Shown one piece after another: positions 1 through 11,700 of a stretch of 64,000 nucleotides of DNA (its first letter is position 1; each line of letters begins with the position of its first letter). Position numbers and translations under genes: made by a program. The notes below the pieces were generated by a model that was not told where the DNA came from, did not search any database, and saw nothing but the letters and a program-made list of their open reading frames with translations. Source of the stretch: Edaphochlamys debaryana (Eukaryota; Chlorophyta; Chlorophyceae; Chlamydomonadales); the NCBI GenBank assembly GCA_016858145.1, contig JAEHOE010000002.1, forward strand, positions 1,550,001-1,614,000. The letters run 5' to 3'.

Positions 1-623
1 CGCCGGCCGCACAGCGCCCGCGCCCCGTGTCCGCGTCTGCGGGCTGGGCGGCGCTGGCAGGGAACCTCCAAGGCTCGGGCCGGATGGCAACGGTTCCGCT
101 TCCAACGCCGGGCAGCGCCGCCGGCACGGCATCCCCGTCGGGGCCCGGCGCTGCCTGGCCAGGCCCCGGCCAGGCCCGCACGGGCCCACACGTAACGTGG
201 CTGGACAGCGCCGTACAAGCGACTGAGGTGAGACAGTCTCGAGCGCCGCTGACGTCCTCACCTGCCGACGTGCGTCTCAAGAAGGTTTGAACCACCTCTC
301 ACCGTGCCCCCCCCTCCCTCAGGTGCTTGTGCCCGTGGGTATCATTACTCTGGAGGACGTGATCGAGGAGCTGATGCAGGTGGGGGGGAGCGGAAGGGAG
401 TGCGAGAGAGCAAGGGGCAGGAAAGGGGCTAGATCGTGTCCCCTCGCAATCTGTTTCTGGGCTTGACTGTTACCAAGGGGTGGGTTCCAACTGTGGTGGT
501 GATCACGCTGCCCAACTCACCGCATCGCAGTTCGAGATCATGGACGAGACGGACCAAGAGGCCGCCGCCGCTGCACTGGCCGCCGCCGCAGCCCCGGGGC
601 CAGGCGGGGCTACGGCGGTGTGA
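1..623 (+). CDS. CNNM/DUF21-CBS family metal-transporter-like protein, 3' end only
   Basis: Only the C-terminal exons are inside the window. Exon 323-379 reads VLVPVGIITLEDVIEELMQ and joins in phase 0 to exon 531-623, which starts FEIMDETD and ends at TGA 621-623. The string VGIITLEDVIEEL followed by E(I/L)xDETD is the end of the CBS pair in plant and animal CNNM (ancient conserved domain) proteins, membrane proteins linked to Mg2+ or other cation transport. An upstream exon from the window edge to 227 is likely: the frame is open, it ends at a GTGAGA donor in phase 0, and it encodes a Pro/Gly-rich linker (a variable insert lies here in plant homologues). The tail after DETD is short and Ala-rich (AAAAALAAAAAPG). 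The DUF21 membrane segments lie outside the window, so substrate and location cannot be judged. The gene is convergent with the giant gene on the minus strand. Confidence 0.72.
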
Positions 624-1230
624 GGAGTGGAAGGGTTTGTGCCGTATGTGCGGCATAGCAGATGTACAACATTAACATCAGGGAACGTCGGCCTGCTATC
701 AGGCATTGCTAGCAGATTATCAGTGACTTGCGGGCTGTGGATCACGCGAGGAACAAATGAGCGCCGCCAAGGGTCTCTGGGGTAGGTGGCTCAGGCCGAC
801 GGGTGTGCGGGTTGCGGATGAACGGTAGATGACCGAAGAGGGTGGATTGAGGGATACGCTGTGCTCTGTACGTATGGTTAGAAGCTCGTTGGCAAGGATT
901 ATGAAGCAGCAGCGTTGTTATCGCCGTCCCCCGGCTCCCCAACAGCATGGGGCATTCTTGCTGCTGATATGTACCAGCCAGCGGGCGTTGGTGATTGTGG
1001 GCCTGCCTACACCAGTCCCCAGGGTTTGCCTGGCGGGAGAGCGGCGGGCTTGGGCGTGATAGGAGTGGAGCCCGTGGAGGAGCGGCGCTGAGATCCCGTC
1101 GCAGCGGCTGATCGCTTGGGGGCATTAGGACGTCGGGTTCGATGGGTACGGTGCTGGTGGGCACGAGGTCGGCATGGATGTGCTTACTGATGAAAGGGCG
1201 CAAAGCAGTTACAAGGCAGGACCTACGAAG

Positions 1231-1235
1231 TTACA
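1231..1235 (-). terminator. candidate polyadenylation signal of the giant gene
   Basis: TTACA on the plus strand is TGTAA on the minus strand, about 340 bases after the stop of the giant gene at 1576. A second copy lies at 1209-1213. Either would place the giant gene's 3' end inside the 3' UTR of the convergent CNNM-like gene. Confidence 0.4.
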
Positions 1236-1300
1236 TAGCCGAGCCCCACCCAGCTGCCTGCAACAGCAGATTGCAAAGTGTTTGTTGTACCGATATGTCA

Positions 1301-1305
1301 TGTAA
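1301..1305 (+). terminator. candidate polyadenylation signal TGTAA of the CNNM-like gene
   Basis: This is a TGTAA pentamer, the usual poly(A) signal of volvocine algae, about 680 bases after the TGA at 621-623. It lies beyond the candidate signals of the opposing giant gene, so the two transcripts would overlap. Confidence 0.45.
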
Positions 1306-1351
1306 CGCATGCACCGTTCGTTCCCCGCATCTGCCTTGGTCGTGGCCTCGT

Positions 1352-1391
1352 CCAACCAGCAGTCCCATCCAGCAGTCCCAACCAGCAGTCA
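1352..1391. repeat. short tandem repeat in the overlapping 3' UTRs
   Basis: Three tandem imperfect copies of a 12-13 bp unit (CCAGCAGTCCCAT-like). They lie between the two convergent genes. No function is visible. Confidence 0.6.
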
Positions 1392-1575
1392 GAATCCATA
1401 CCGTACTTCGCGCAAGCACCTATGGTCACAAGCACCTCCGCCCTCCCAGTCGTGTGACTGCACCCTTCCCAAACCTATGAATGCCGAATCAGGTCAAAAC
1501 ATGTCAACACGAGGAAGTCCCAAATCCCTTCATCCACGTTGTCAGACCCTATGCAGGGGCGTCACAGCCAACCCT

Positions 1576-4500
1576 CTACCTCCCCCTCTGATGCACGCGT
1601 GACAGGGCCGCAGCAGCCCAGGCCTCCAGCTGCTCATCCAGATACGCCTCCAGGGCCGCATGCATGGGCCTGAGCCTGGGCCCCATGCCATGAAGGCCCT
1701 GAGCCCGAGCCGCCAGGTCCTCCGCCCCCGCCGCCGCCGCCTGCGCCTCCCGCCGCAGCTTGGACTCTTGCTTGGACCAGGCCGCAGCCGCCCGAGCGTA
1801 TTTGTCCGCCGCCGCAGCGTCGCCGGCGGCGGTGCGGGAAGCCCACTTGGCGCGCGCGCGGGCCACGCACATGGTTGCGGCCTCGGCCTGTGGGAGGAGG
1901 GATTGAGGCAAGGGGTCAAAGTAGGTTGAGCGCGGGGCCGGCAACCATTCCCTCATCTGCCATGCCGGCGCTCGAGCCAGGAGGAAGACAGCAGGCAGTT
2001 GTAAACCCAGGAGGGGAGCCAGATGGGGACTTGCCTGCGCCAGCAGCTGCTCCCGTGCGACGGACCGGTGCGCCGCCAGCTCCCCCAGCGTGCCCGCCAC
2101 GTCGTCCGCGCACCGCGCAAAGGGCGCCAGGCGCCCCTCCAGCACCTCCCGCGCCCCCTGCACCGCCCGCTGCGCCTCCGTTGCCAAGTCCTCGCCCCGC
2201 CGCGCGAACGCCCGCGCCGCCGCGCCGCAGAAGCCCGGCGCATGGCCCGCCGCCAACAGCGCGTCCAGCTCGCCGCCCGGCTCCCCCGTCAAGTCCGCCT
2301 GAGACGCGTCCATAATCGGCCCCGCGCCTTGGCCGAATAGGACGGCTCCCATGGCTTCACATAGGGCAAGATCCACGGCTTGGACCAGGGCGTCTTGGGC
2401 GGCCAACTCCACGTCAGCGGCGCGCTGCAGCCGCTCGCTGGCTTGGCCCAGAACGGCGCCCTCCGCCGCCAGTCGGCCCGCGGCCTCACGCAGCGAGACC
2501 GCCTGCCGGGAGAGGTCCAGGGCGCGCGAGGAGAGGGACTCCTGGTCTCGGTCCGAGAGGAGGTGCGACCGGGCCGCAGCCAGCGCGGCTGGGTGCGCTG
2601 AGCTCAGGTCCAGACGGTCGAGCTTGGCCTGCGGTGGTGGGAGGCGGGTGGTGCGGGCAACTACTAGTCAAGTGTGGGTGAGGAGTGAGGTCCAGGTGAG
2701 GCGAGAGGCTCACACAAGGCGGCAGCTGAGTATCTGCAGGGAGGTCTCCTGGCTTACCCGCGCCTTGCCGCTACGCTCCGAGGCCTTGGCAAACAGCCTC
2801 TCGCTCTGCTGCTGCAGCCCCGTTGCAACGGTCTGCAGCGCTGCCGCCTGCGCCGCCAGGTCCCCTTGCAGCCGCTCCAACGCGCCCACGGCCGCGCAGC
2901 TCGCCAGCACGGCCGCCGGCAGCCTGGGGACCACCGCCGCCAGCGGCTCCAGCTCGGAACCGGTCGGCCGGCCCCCAGCTGGTGCCAGCAGGTGGAGGCG
3001 TTCGCCCATGCTGGTGGCACGGCGCCAGCGCGCCCTGCAGCGCGCCGCCTCGGCCGCGTGTTTCTGCATCGCGGCGTGGAGGTGGCTGGCGCGGGCCTGC
3101 CACCGTGCGGCCGCGGCGCCGGCCGAGGCAGCGTCCGCCGCAGCCCCGCGTCGGTCCGCGGTGGCAGAGGCAGAGGCGGAGGCCTGAGCCTGCTGCTCCT
3201 CCGCCCACAGCACCTGCAGCTGCGCCTGGCACCGCTCCCACTGCAGCTCCAGGGCTGAGATGGCGCCGTCGTGCATCGCCTGTTGCCGCTGATAGTGCGT
3301 CGCGGCGACCGCCCACAGCTGAGCCAGGGCCGCTGCGTCGCATGGGGTCAGGACGTCGGGCAGAGGCAGGCGGGGCAACGCGGGAGTGCCGGGCCGAAGG
3401 CCGGGATCCGCCGAAAGCTGGGGCTGAGGTTGGGGCTGTGGGTGGGGTTGTGGCCGGGATGGGTGGGCCTGGGCGTCCGCTCGTGAGCTGCTTGAGGCGA
3501 GGCTCGAGGGGCCCGAGTCGCGGCGGGGAGCAGATAAGGCGTGGGTGGGATGGTCCTGGCCGGGTGCTTGCCAAGAGGGCTGGCGTGGAGCGGGCCGCAC
3601 CGGGGCGTGCTGGGCGGTGGAAAAGAGGCTGGAGGGGTCGGTGCTTGGGGGCTGCAGGAAGCTGCTGAGCGTGCTGGTGGGTGAGTCCTCGAGCCGACTA
3701 GGGGCTGCGGGCTGCCGGGCTGCGGCCGGCCGGGCGCCTCTTGCACCGGGGCTGAAGGTCGCGGAGGACTGCGTAGCCCCCGGGCTGGACGTGGTAGACG
3801 ACGACGTGCCGGGCTGCGGTGCTCGCGACGGCGGCTGTTCCGGCTGCGGCGCAGGCGCCGTAGCCGGGGCCGAAGACACCGGCGTGGACTCCCGTGAGGC
3901 CTGCACCGGTGCGCCGCTTGACGGTGTGCCCGACGGCGGCCCGCTGCCGCCGGGTTGCGTCCGCAGCATGTCTGTGAGGAGGGCTGCGCCAGCCGGTGCC
4001 GCCTGCGGCTGTGCGGCAAGCCCCGCTGCCGCCGGCTCGCGTGACGGGGGCGACGGCGCGGGCGGGGATACCGGTTGGCGGGCGGTGCTGACGCTGGCGG
4101 AGGGCGACGTCAAGGCAGGCGCTTGTAGCGTGCTGGCCGGAGCCGAGCCTTGCATGATGGGTGGTTGTGCAGCCGGCCCCGCCTGAGACCGTGACCAGTC
4201 AGCGCTTGACCGAGTCGAACCGGTGGCGTCATAACGGGCAGTGCTGCCGGCGGCAACACCCACGGATGCGCCATGCCCTGGGCGTGCCAGCGCGCCGTGG
4301 CCATGCGGCGCGGGCTGCTCCCGAAGGCTGGATCGTGGCGGAGCGTATGGTGATGGGGAAGGCGCCGGGGCTGGGCCCAGGCTGGCTGCGACCGCGGCTG
4401 CGGCCTGCTCGCCGGCCCGCTCCGCCATTGCCGTGAGTCGCTCGCGTGCGGCTAGCACGGCGGCCGCGGCCTTGGCTCGGGCCACCGCCGCTGAGGCCAT

Positions 4501-5754
4501 GGCTAAGAGGTCGGCATCGATGCTGTCCTCGCCCTCATCCCTGCACTGCCCGTCTGTGGGGTACCGCCCTTGGGACGCCTCCTCCTCGCGCCCACGCTGC
4601 AAGGACGGCCCCGGCAGAGCCCCATCACCAGGCTGGGGTGACGCCACCGCCGACGACGCTGGCCGTTCCGTAGGCTGGTGGTGCAGGGCAAGACTGTCGC
4701 CTCGCGCACGCAGCGGGGAGGCCTGCGCGGGGCGGCGCTGGTCCTGCTCTTGCTCCCGCCAGGCTCGGTACTCCTCCTCGTGTCGCTGCTGCAGAGCCCG
4801 AAGGAGCTCGCCTGCGTCGTCGGCTCTCAGGCGCTGCGGTGCAGCAGCTCCTGCGTCGTCTGCGTCTGCGTCCGCCCCTTCCGCTGCCCAGTAGTCGCCA
4901 AGCCCAGGGCCCGAAGTGGCCTGTACCTTGGCCTCGGTGCGTGGCGTCGAGTGGGCAGCCGACTTGGTGGGTGTCGTGGCGGCCGTGGAGCCGTAGCCCT
5001 GGAGGCGGCCGGCGCTTCGCGGCACCGACACGACAGCCGTGACCGCTCCGTCCGCGGCGGCGCGCTCGAGCCAGGCCGCTGCGGCGGATGCTGCGGGGCG
5101 ACTTGCGGCGGCCCAGCTCTGCTCAAAGGCCGCGGCCTGCGCCTCCGCCTCGTCCCGAAGCTGCGCCGCCGCTTGCTCCAGCTCCTGCACCTGCCCAAGC
5201 AGCGCCTCCTCCTCCGTCAGAAGCTGCTCATGTGCCGCCAGGCTGGAAAGCGTGGCCGCGGCGGCGCGCTCGCCCGCCGTGGGGTACAGCGGTGCCGTGC
5301 GGCCGTACGTCTGGCCCATGCCTGCCAGCTCGGCCGCCAGGCGGCTGGGGCTGTAGCTGACACTGCTGACCGGCTCCCCGCGCACACCGAGACCAGGGCC
5401 CGCACCGTCCGTGCCGGCCTCCGTCCATGGCGCCGAAGAAGCGGCGGTGCCCTGGATAGCCTCAACGCGGTGCTCTAGCGCCTGCATTCGGGAGCGCCGG
5501 GCTGCGTCTACGCACTCTAGGGAAGCCCGCAGGCAGGCCTCGGCCCGCTGGCAGCGCTCTAGCGGCGCCGTCAGGGCCAGCGTGGCGACGTGCTGCAGCG
5601 ACAGCTGCTTGCAGGCCGCCAGCAGCGTGGCCGCCTCGTCGGCCGTCATGCGGGGCCCTGCGTTGAGCTCCGCGCCCACGCCGTACCGCGCCATCTCGAG
5701 CAGGCTGTCGCTGGTGCGCCGCAGCAGGCCGCACTGCTGCTCAAGGCAGGCCAC
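1576..5754 (-). other. giant gene exons 55-57, C-terminal 1,300 residues
   Basis: Exon 55 (5754-2758) is a single 2,997-base exon, residues 4419-5417. It is a coiled-coil start (VACLEQQCGLLRRTSDSL), a long Pro/Ser/Ala/Gln-rich disordered middle, and a coiled-coil end (QSERLFAKASERSGKAR). Exon 56 (2628-2035) and exon 57 (1887-1576) are again helical and end RVHQRGR. The intron between them (2034-1888) uses a CAG|GCAAGT donor. Confidence 0.8.
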
Positions 5755-8700
5755 CTGCCGAGAGATAGCATACGACAGGGGAGAGACACAGCGTAAAATT
5801 GATGTTCAAGATCAGCACAAGAGTAGCGGGGAGGTGAAGCTGCTCGTGGCCAAGCAAGTGACTCAGGGAAGCGGGGAGGTGAAGCTGTTCGGGGTGAGGC
5901 GCAAGGGGGCGAAACTAAGTGTAGGCATAGGGTTCTTAGGGTTTTTTTATCAGAAGCGGGAAGGTGAAATTGTTCGGGACATCAGCAGCCCACCCAGCAC
6001 CACCGCAACCCACCAGCTTGAGCTGCTGCGCGGCAGTGGCGTCCATGTACGCGGCCTCGTGATGGAGCCGCTCCAGCTCCACCTTGGCCAACTCCGCAGA
6101 CACACGACCGCGAGGACCCTTGGACTGTGGGGCCACGAGGGCCATACTCCCCAGCGCAGCGCTAGCGCTGCTGGCTGCTGCGAGCCCAGCGTCTGCAAAG
6201 CTGGAGGCCGCGGCCTGGGACTCGCTGCCCGGCCCAGCGCTGGCACGTCGCCTGCCCGGCAGGCGGCCGGCGGTGGCTGCCAGGCTGGCACCCTCCTCTG
6301 CCGCCGTGAGCTCCTTGACCGCAACCTGTTGTCGGCCCGCAGCCTCACGAGCGGCCCGGGCCTCCTGGGCGGCGGTCAGGGCGTCCGCGCGTGCGGCCTC
6401 CGCAGCGCCTGCGGTGGACAGAGCGTCTACGAACTTGGACGCCGCCTCGGCCAGCGCCTGGAGGATGACGGACTGCAGCTGCGCGGCTGACATGATGCCG
6501 TGACGCTGGTCTGCCTCCCCGTCGGCGGCTGATGCGTCGTTATGACTCGAGGAGGTTGACGTGATGCCCTGGATGGTGCTGAGTGCCCCGCGCAGGGCAT
6601 CGGCGTCAATCAGTAGTGAGCCCGAGCCCTCCAGGACCGCCATCATGCTCGCCACCAGCCGCTGGCCCTCCTCGGCCCGCTCGCGTGCCTGCAGGGCGTA
6701 TCCCGAGGCAACACACAGCCGTCAAGGCAGCTGCTGAGACGGCAGGGTTCAGACCTCAGAGGGCGACCGCCCCGTCCGCGGACAGTGGCAGCAAGGACCG
6801 ACCGGTTTGAACGTGTATGCTTCCCGCCTGTGAAACTGCATTGGACGTACCGCCCGCCTACCTTAGAGACGCGAAGCTGGCTGGACTCTGCGGTAATTTC
6901 GGCGAGGGCTGCGCGGCTGCGTAGCTCCGCCACGCGGTTCTGCTGCTCCCCGCGCTGCCTGCGCGCCAGCAGCAGCTCGGCCCGCGCCAGCCCCGCAGCT
7001 TGCAGGAGCTGCTCCGGGTCCGGCAGCTCCTCGGCATCATCGTCTCCGGCCAGGGCTCCATCCGACGCTGCTGCCGCCGCCAGCTGCTGGTGCTCGTGCT
7101 GCATCTGCGACGCATTTCTCTGCGTCTCGGAAACCCTGCATACCGGTACGGGGGCAATGCCGTGAGGGCGAGTACAGGGCGGCTGCATTGCACAGGCGAC
7201 GCCGTGAGGGTGAGTACAGGGTGGCTGATAGGTGTCGCATATGGGCCAGGCAGAACGCGAAGGCCCCCTTGCTTCACCTGGCTTCTGCGGCCGCCAGCTC
7301 CGACTCCGCCTGGCTCAGCTCGACTGACAGCAGGGCGGCGGCGCGGCTGCTCTGCGCGTGCTGCTCGTGGGCCTCTCGCGCATCCAGAAGGTGCTCGACG
7401 CCCGCGCTGCACAGCCGGCCCAGCTGGCCCAGCATGCCCAGTCGGGCCTCCGACTGTGGGACATGCAACAAAGGAAGGTATATGTGAGAGGTATAGCATG
7501 TCAAGAATGTGACGCACAGGAGCCCAAGGCTCAGGTTATGTGGGTCAGGCGGTACCAGAGGGTATCGGAGTGACGGACCTTGGCGTGCAGGCTGGCGAGC
7601 AGGGTGTGTCGTTCCTGCAGCGCTGAAGCGCGTCGCTCCAGCGCCACCACATCGTCTGCGGTGGCGGCCAGCTGGGCGACCAGCAGGGCGGCAGCCTCCC
7701 GGCGCACCCCGGCCTGAGCCTCGTGGCCCTCCTGCAGGGCCAGGCAGCGAGCAACACAACGTTAGCGGGGATCAATAGGGTACCACCCCTCGGTGTGAGG
7801 CTTGTACTAAATGCGCGCGCCTTAGGGCTGCCACTACCCGGACATGAGAAACACAGACATGAACAAACCCAAGAAGGGGATCACACCTTGAGCAGTATCA
7901 GGGCCTCTGTCCGGCGCTCCTCGATCTGGCCGCCCAGGGCTTGCATGTCGCCGCGGCGCGCGGCCAGCTGCTGCTTCACGCTAGCCAGGCTGCGGCCGAG
8001 CGCCGCCAGCGCGTGTTCCAGCTGTACGTGCTCGTCCTTGTACGACTCCTGCTCGTCCATGTGCTGCAGCAGCTGGGCGGACATGGAGGCCAGGTCATGG
8101 TACAGCTCCGCAGCCGCAGCGTCCGAGCCGCAGGCGTCAGCGGTCTGCAGCGCCTGGGCCTCCAGGGTGCGTCGCTCCGCCTCCGCCTCCCCGAGCGACC
8201 GCTCCAGGGTCGTGGCGGCGTGTTGGAGCTCGTACGCCCCCTCGTGCTTCCCGGACTGCGGCTCGCAAGCGGGAAAAGAGGGGCAGTTGTAATGGAGAAT
8301 GCCCGTCATGACCCCCAGATTGTGTCGGTTATCCGCTCCAGCGCGCTGCAGATTCCTGCCGGACCATGCCACGCCACGCAGCCTTGCTAATGCCCCTTAC
8401 AGACCAGGAGCGTCCCCCACCAAGCTAGCAGCACACCCACCTTGACCAGCTGCTCCGCGGCGTCACGCGTGGCCAGACACTCGCGCTTCACCAGGGCGGC
8501 TCGGCCCATGGCGTCAGCCGCCAGTCGGGCCAGGCGCAGGATGTCCTGCTGGCGTTCGGCGCATCCAGCATGCAGCTCGCACGCCTGCTGCACGTACTCT
8601 GCCACGCTCTGAGCCACCGCCAAGGGAGGCCCCAGCAGCTCCAGGTGCCCGTCGGCCTGCGGTTGGAGTAGAGAACGCAGCGCTTGCAAGGCAAGTGTGA

Positions 8701-11700
8701 AAGAGCTATAGCCTGAACATCAAGAGTATGAGCTAACCACAACAAGCTAGATAAGCTCCGGCCCGGTCCACCCCTGCAACTCACACTGCCGAGCTCCTGC
8801 TGAGCCTCCCGAATGCGCACATCCAGCTCGGACAGCCTCTGACGGCAGCCCTGCACCGCCCTCAGCTCAAGCTGCAGCGCCTCTTGCAGCGCCGTGGCCT
8901 GGCCCCGCGCGGCCGCCGCATCGGCTGCCTGCCCGGCGCGTGCGTGCCGGTCCGCTGCCTCCAACAGAACCTGAATCCGGCTTGCCAGATCGCGTACGGA
9001 ATCCATGGCCCGGTGCATGGCCGTCAGCTCCACGCCCTGATCCGCGCAAGCGTCGACGCACACCAGCTGTAGCCGCGCGGCCGACACGGACACTCCGGCC
9101 ACGTGTTTGAGGCGGCCGAGCATGGGCCGCACGAGCTCCGCTGCCGTGGCCATGCGCTCAGCCTGATGCCCCACCTGGGAGGCCAGGGATGAGGCACGAG
9201 AGGCCAGGCCCTCCTGGATCTCCGCCAACGCCAGCTGTTGGGCGGCGTCGGTGGCAACCCTGCAATGTCCAAGACACGACGACGTGTCGTCAGGAGGGGC
9301 AGCGCGTCAGGGCGATATAGTTTTGGACCGCAGCAAAGCCGGTGACATGCAAACGAGGGCCAGGCAGCGCTCACCTGATGGCGGCCGCTTGAGCGCGGCA
9401 AGAGTTGATCACGTCGGCCCCGGGGACGGACGGGTCAGCGAGGGCGGCAGCGGCGAGCCCGTCGGCAGCGGACGCCGAAGCCGCACCGTGCGGTCCCATC
9501 CCGTCCCTGTCCTTGCCAGCGCCGGCCCGCAGCTGCCGGGCCTTCGCCGTGTGGTCCTCTGCAGCCGCCAGCAGGTCGCCCTGCAGCCTGGAAACCCGAG
9601 TGCGCCAGTCGGCTTGCTGCAGCAGCTGCTGCTGGTGTCGAAGCGCCGTCTGCTGGTGGCTGCAGGCCGCCTCCCAGGCGTCAACGGCTGCGTGCAGCAC
9701 CCGCGCACGCTGCTCGTGCGTGCGCAGCATCTGCTCGGAGAGGGAGATGGCGGCCTCTGTGGTTGCGATCTGGTGAGAGCGCCTGCGGCCATCCAGGGAA
9801 GCAAGGAGAGCCTCAGTCTCACAGCCCTGCTCACATGCACGCAGCGCCTAATGAGGAGCGAAGCACAGGTGCGGTGGGTTCAGCGGTAAGAACATCACGA
9901 GAGCTCGCTCAAGGGGCCCTTACCTTGCAGCGCTGACGGTGCTGACCATGGCGTAGTCGCCTGTTGGCTCCGAGGCCACGCCGCCGCTGGAGCTGCGCCT
10001 GCCGGCCGACAGCTCGGCGTGCTGGTCCCGCAAGTCCTCTAAGGAGCACCGGCACTGCTCGCACGCAGCTACCGCGGCGGACATCTCGCCGCGCAGCTCC
10101 TCCACCTTCGCAGAGAACTCCCGCACCTGCGAGGGTCCGGTCGAAAGCAAACCGTTGATTGCCACTGCAAAATGACCTGAGCAGCAGGGCCCGTTTGATC
10201 GGGCCGGTAACAAGGCCCTGTGCTCTGAAGGGTCCTATCCGTCTGTACAGCAGGATAGGGTCTCACGGAGACAGTACGCTGCCGGGCCCACCTGTGCCTG
10301 CGTCTCGCTGGCCCTCAGCACGTGCTCCGCTCGCTGCACCATCTGCGCCACGTCAGCCGCCACCTGCTCGTACTCCGCCTCCAGCGCCAGCAGCTCCCGC
10401 TTGCGAGCGTGCTGCTGCTCCCGGTGCGCCACCGCCTTGGCGCCCATCTGCTGAGTCACCACCATCAGGTTGGCCACGTCCTCCGGGTCCGCCGAGTGGC
10501 TGGCATTAGTCAGCTGCTGACGCAGCTGTACGGCCTTGCCCTCGTGCCCCGTGGCCTCCCGGTCCAGCTGGGCTACCTCCACGGAAAGCACGCGGGCCTG
10601 GGTCCGCAGCGCGGCCTCGTGTTCGCGGCTGGCGGCGATGCGGGCGGTGAGGTCCAGGGCCTCGAGCGTGTGGCGGTGGTCGTGGCGGAGCCGCTCCAGG
10701 CCCGCCTCGAGCCCCGAGGCCGCCTGCTCCGCTGCCCGCTCCTCAGCCTCCAGCTCCAGGATCTTGCCCTGCAGCGCGGCCGCCTCGCCGCGGTACGTCT
10801 CCGCCTGTGGCGACGCGGCGAAGTGGAAGGCAGCAGCTACAGCTCAGGCACGCCTGGCCACGAACGAGAGAGCATGCACTGCAGAAAGAGGGCAGCCCAA
10901 CGATCTGGCAGCGTTCCATAGTACCCTCCACACCTGTTGCAGCAGGGCGTTGACCATGAGTTTCGCCTTTAGGTTCTCCTCGCTCTCCTCGTCGACGACG
11001 CCTCCACTGGTGCGCATCCGCGACTCAAGCTGCGCGGCCTCGTCAGCGTTGGCCTCCGCCTCGAGGATCTTCGCCGCCAGGTCAGACACCAGAATGGCGG
11101 CCTGGTCGGACAGACGGACCTGGCGGCAGCGCGCATCGCACGTGCACTCCGCCGCCGCCGCGATGGCCTGCAGGGCGGCGAGGCTCCCGCGCAGGCAGCG
11201 GTAGCGCAGCTCTGCGTGCTGGACGTGGGAGGTGCCCGCGTCAGGCTCTCCGGCGGCCTGGGAGTCGCCGGTGCGGCTGGTGGCCTGTTGGAGAATGGGT
11301 GCGGAACCATGATGGGGGTCAGCAAGCTGTACTGGTATCGTAGACCGCAGTTTGGGTGGCATTCCAGAAGCTTGCGTCACACCGGGCTGGCTCCGTCAGG
11401 CTCAACGCACCTCTTGCACGCTCTGTCGTGAAGATGCCGGACCGAAGCTTGCAAGAGCAAGGGCGCCGCGGGCGCCTCTGCCGGCCAGCAGGCCCACCGG
11501 CAAGCCCGAGCCGGAGCTCGTGCCGGTGGTGGCCGAGGCTCGCCGGGCCTTGAGCACCTCCTGCATGGCCGCGTCGGCCTGGGCGGAGCACTCGGCGGCC
11601 CGGCGCAGGCTGGTGTAGGAGACGCCCAGGTGGTCAGCGGCCCGCACGAACGAGGCCTTGGCCGCCAGGTGGTGCTTGATGGTGGTCTCGCTGGCGGCGA

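Noticed and set aside
2351..3187. 278-codon plus-strand frame in the giant gene
   Set aside because: It is antisense to exons 55 and 56. The Ala/Ser/Arg composition is the mirror of coiled-coil codons.
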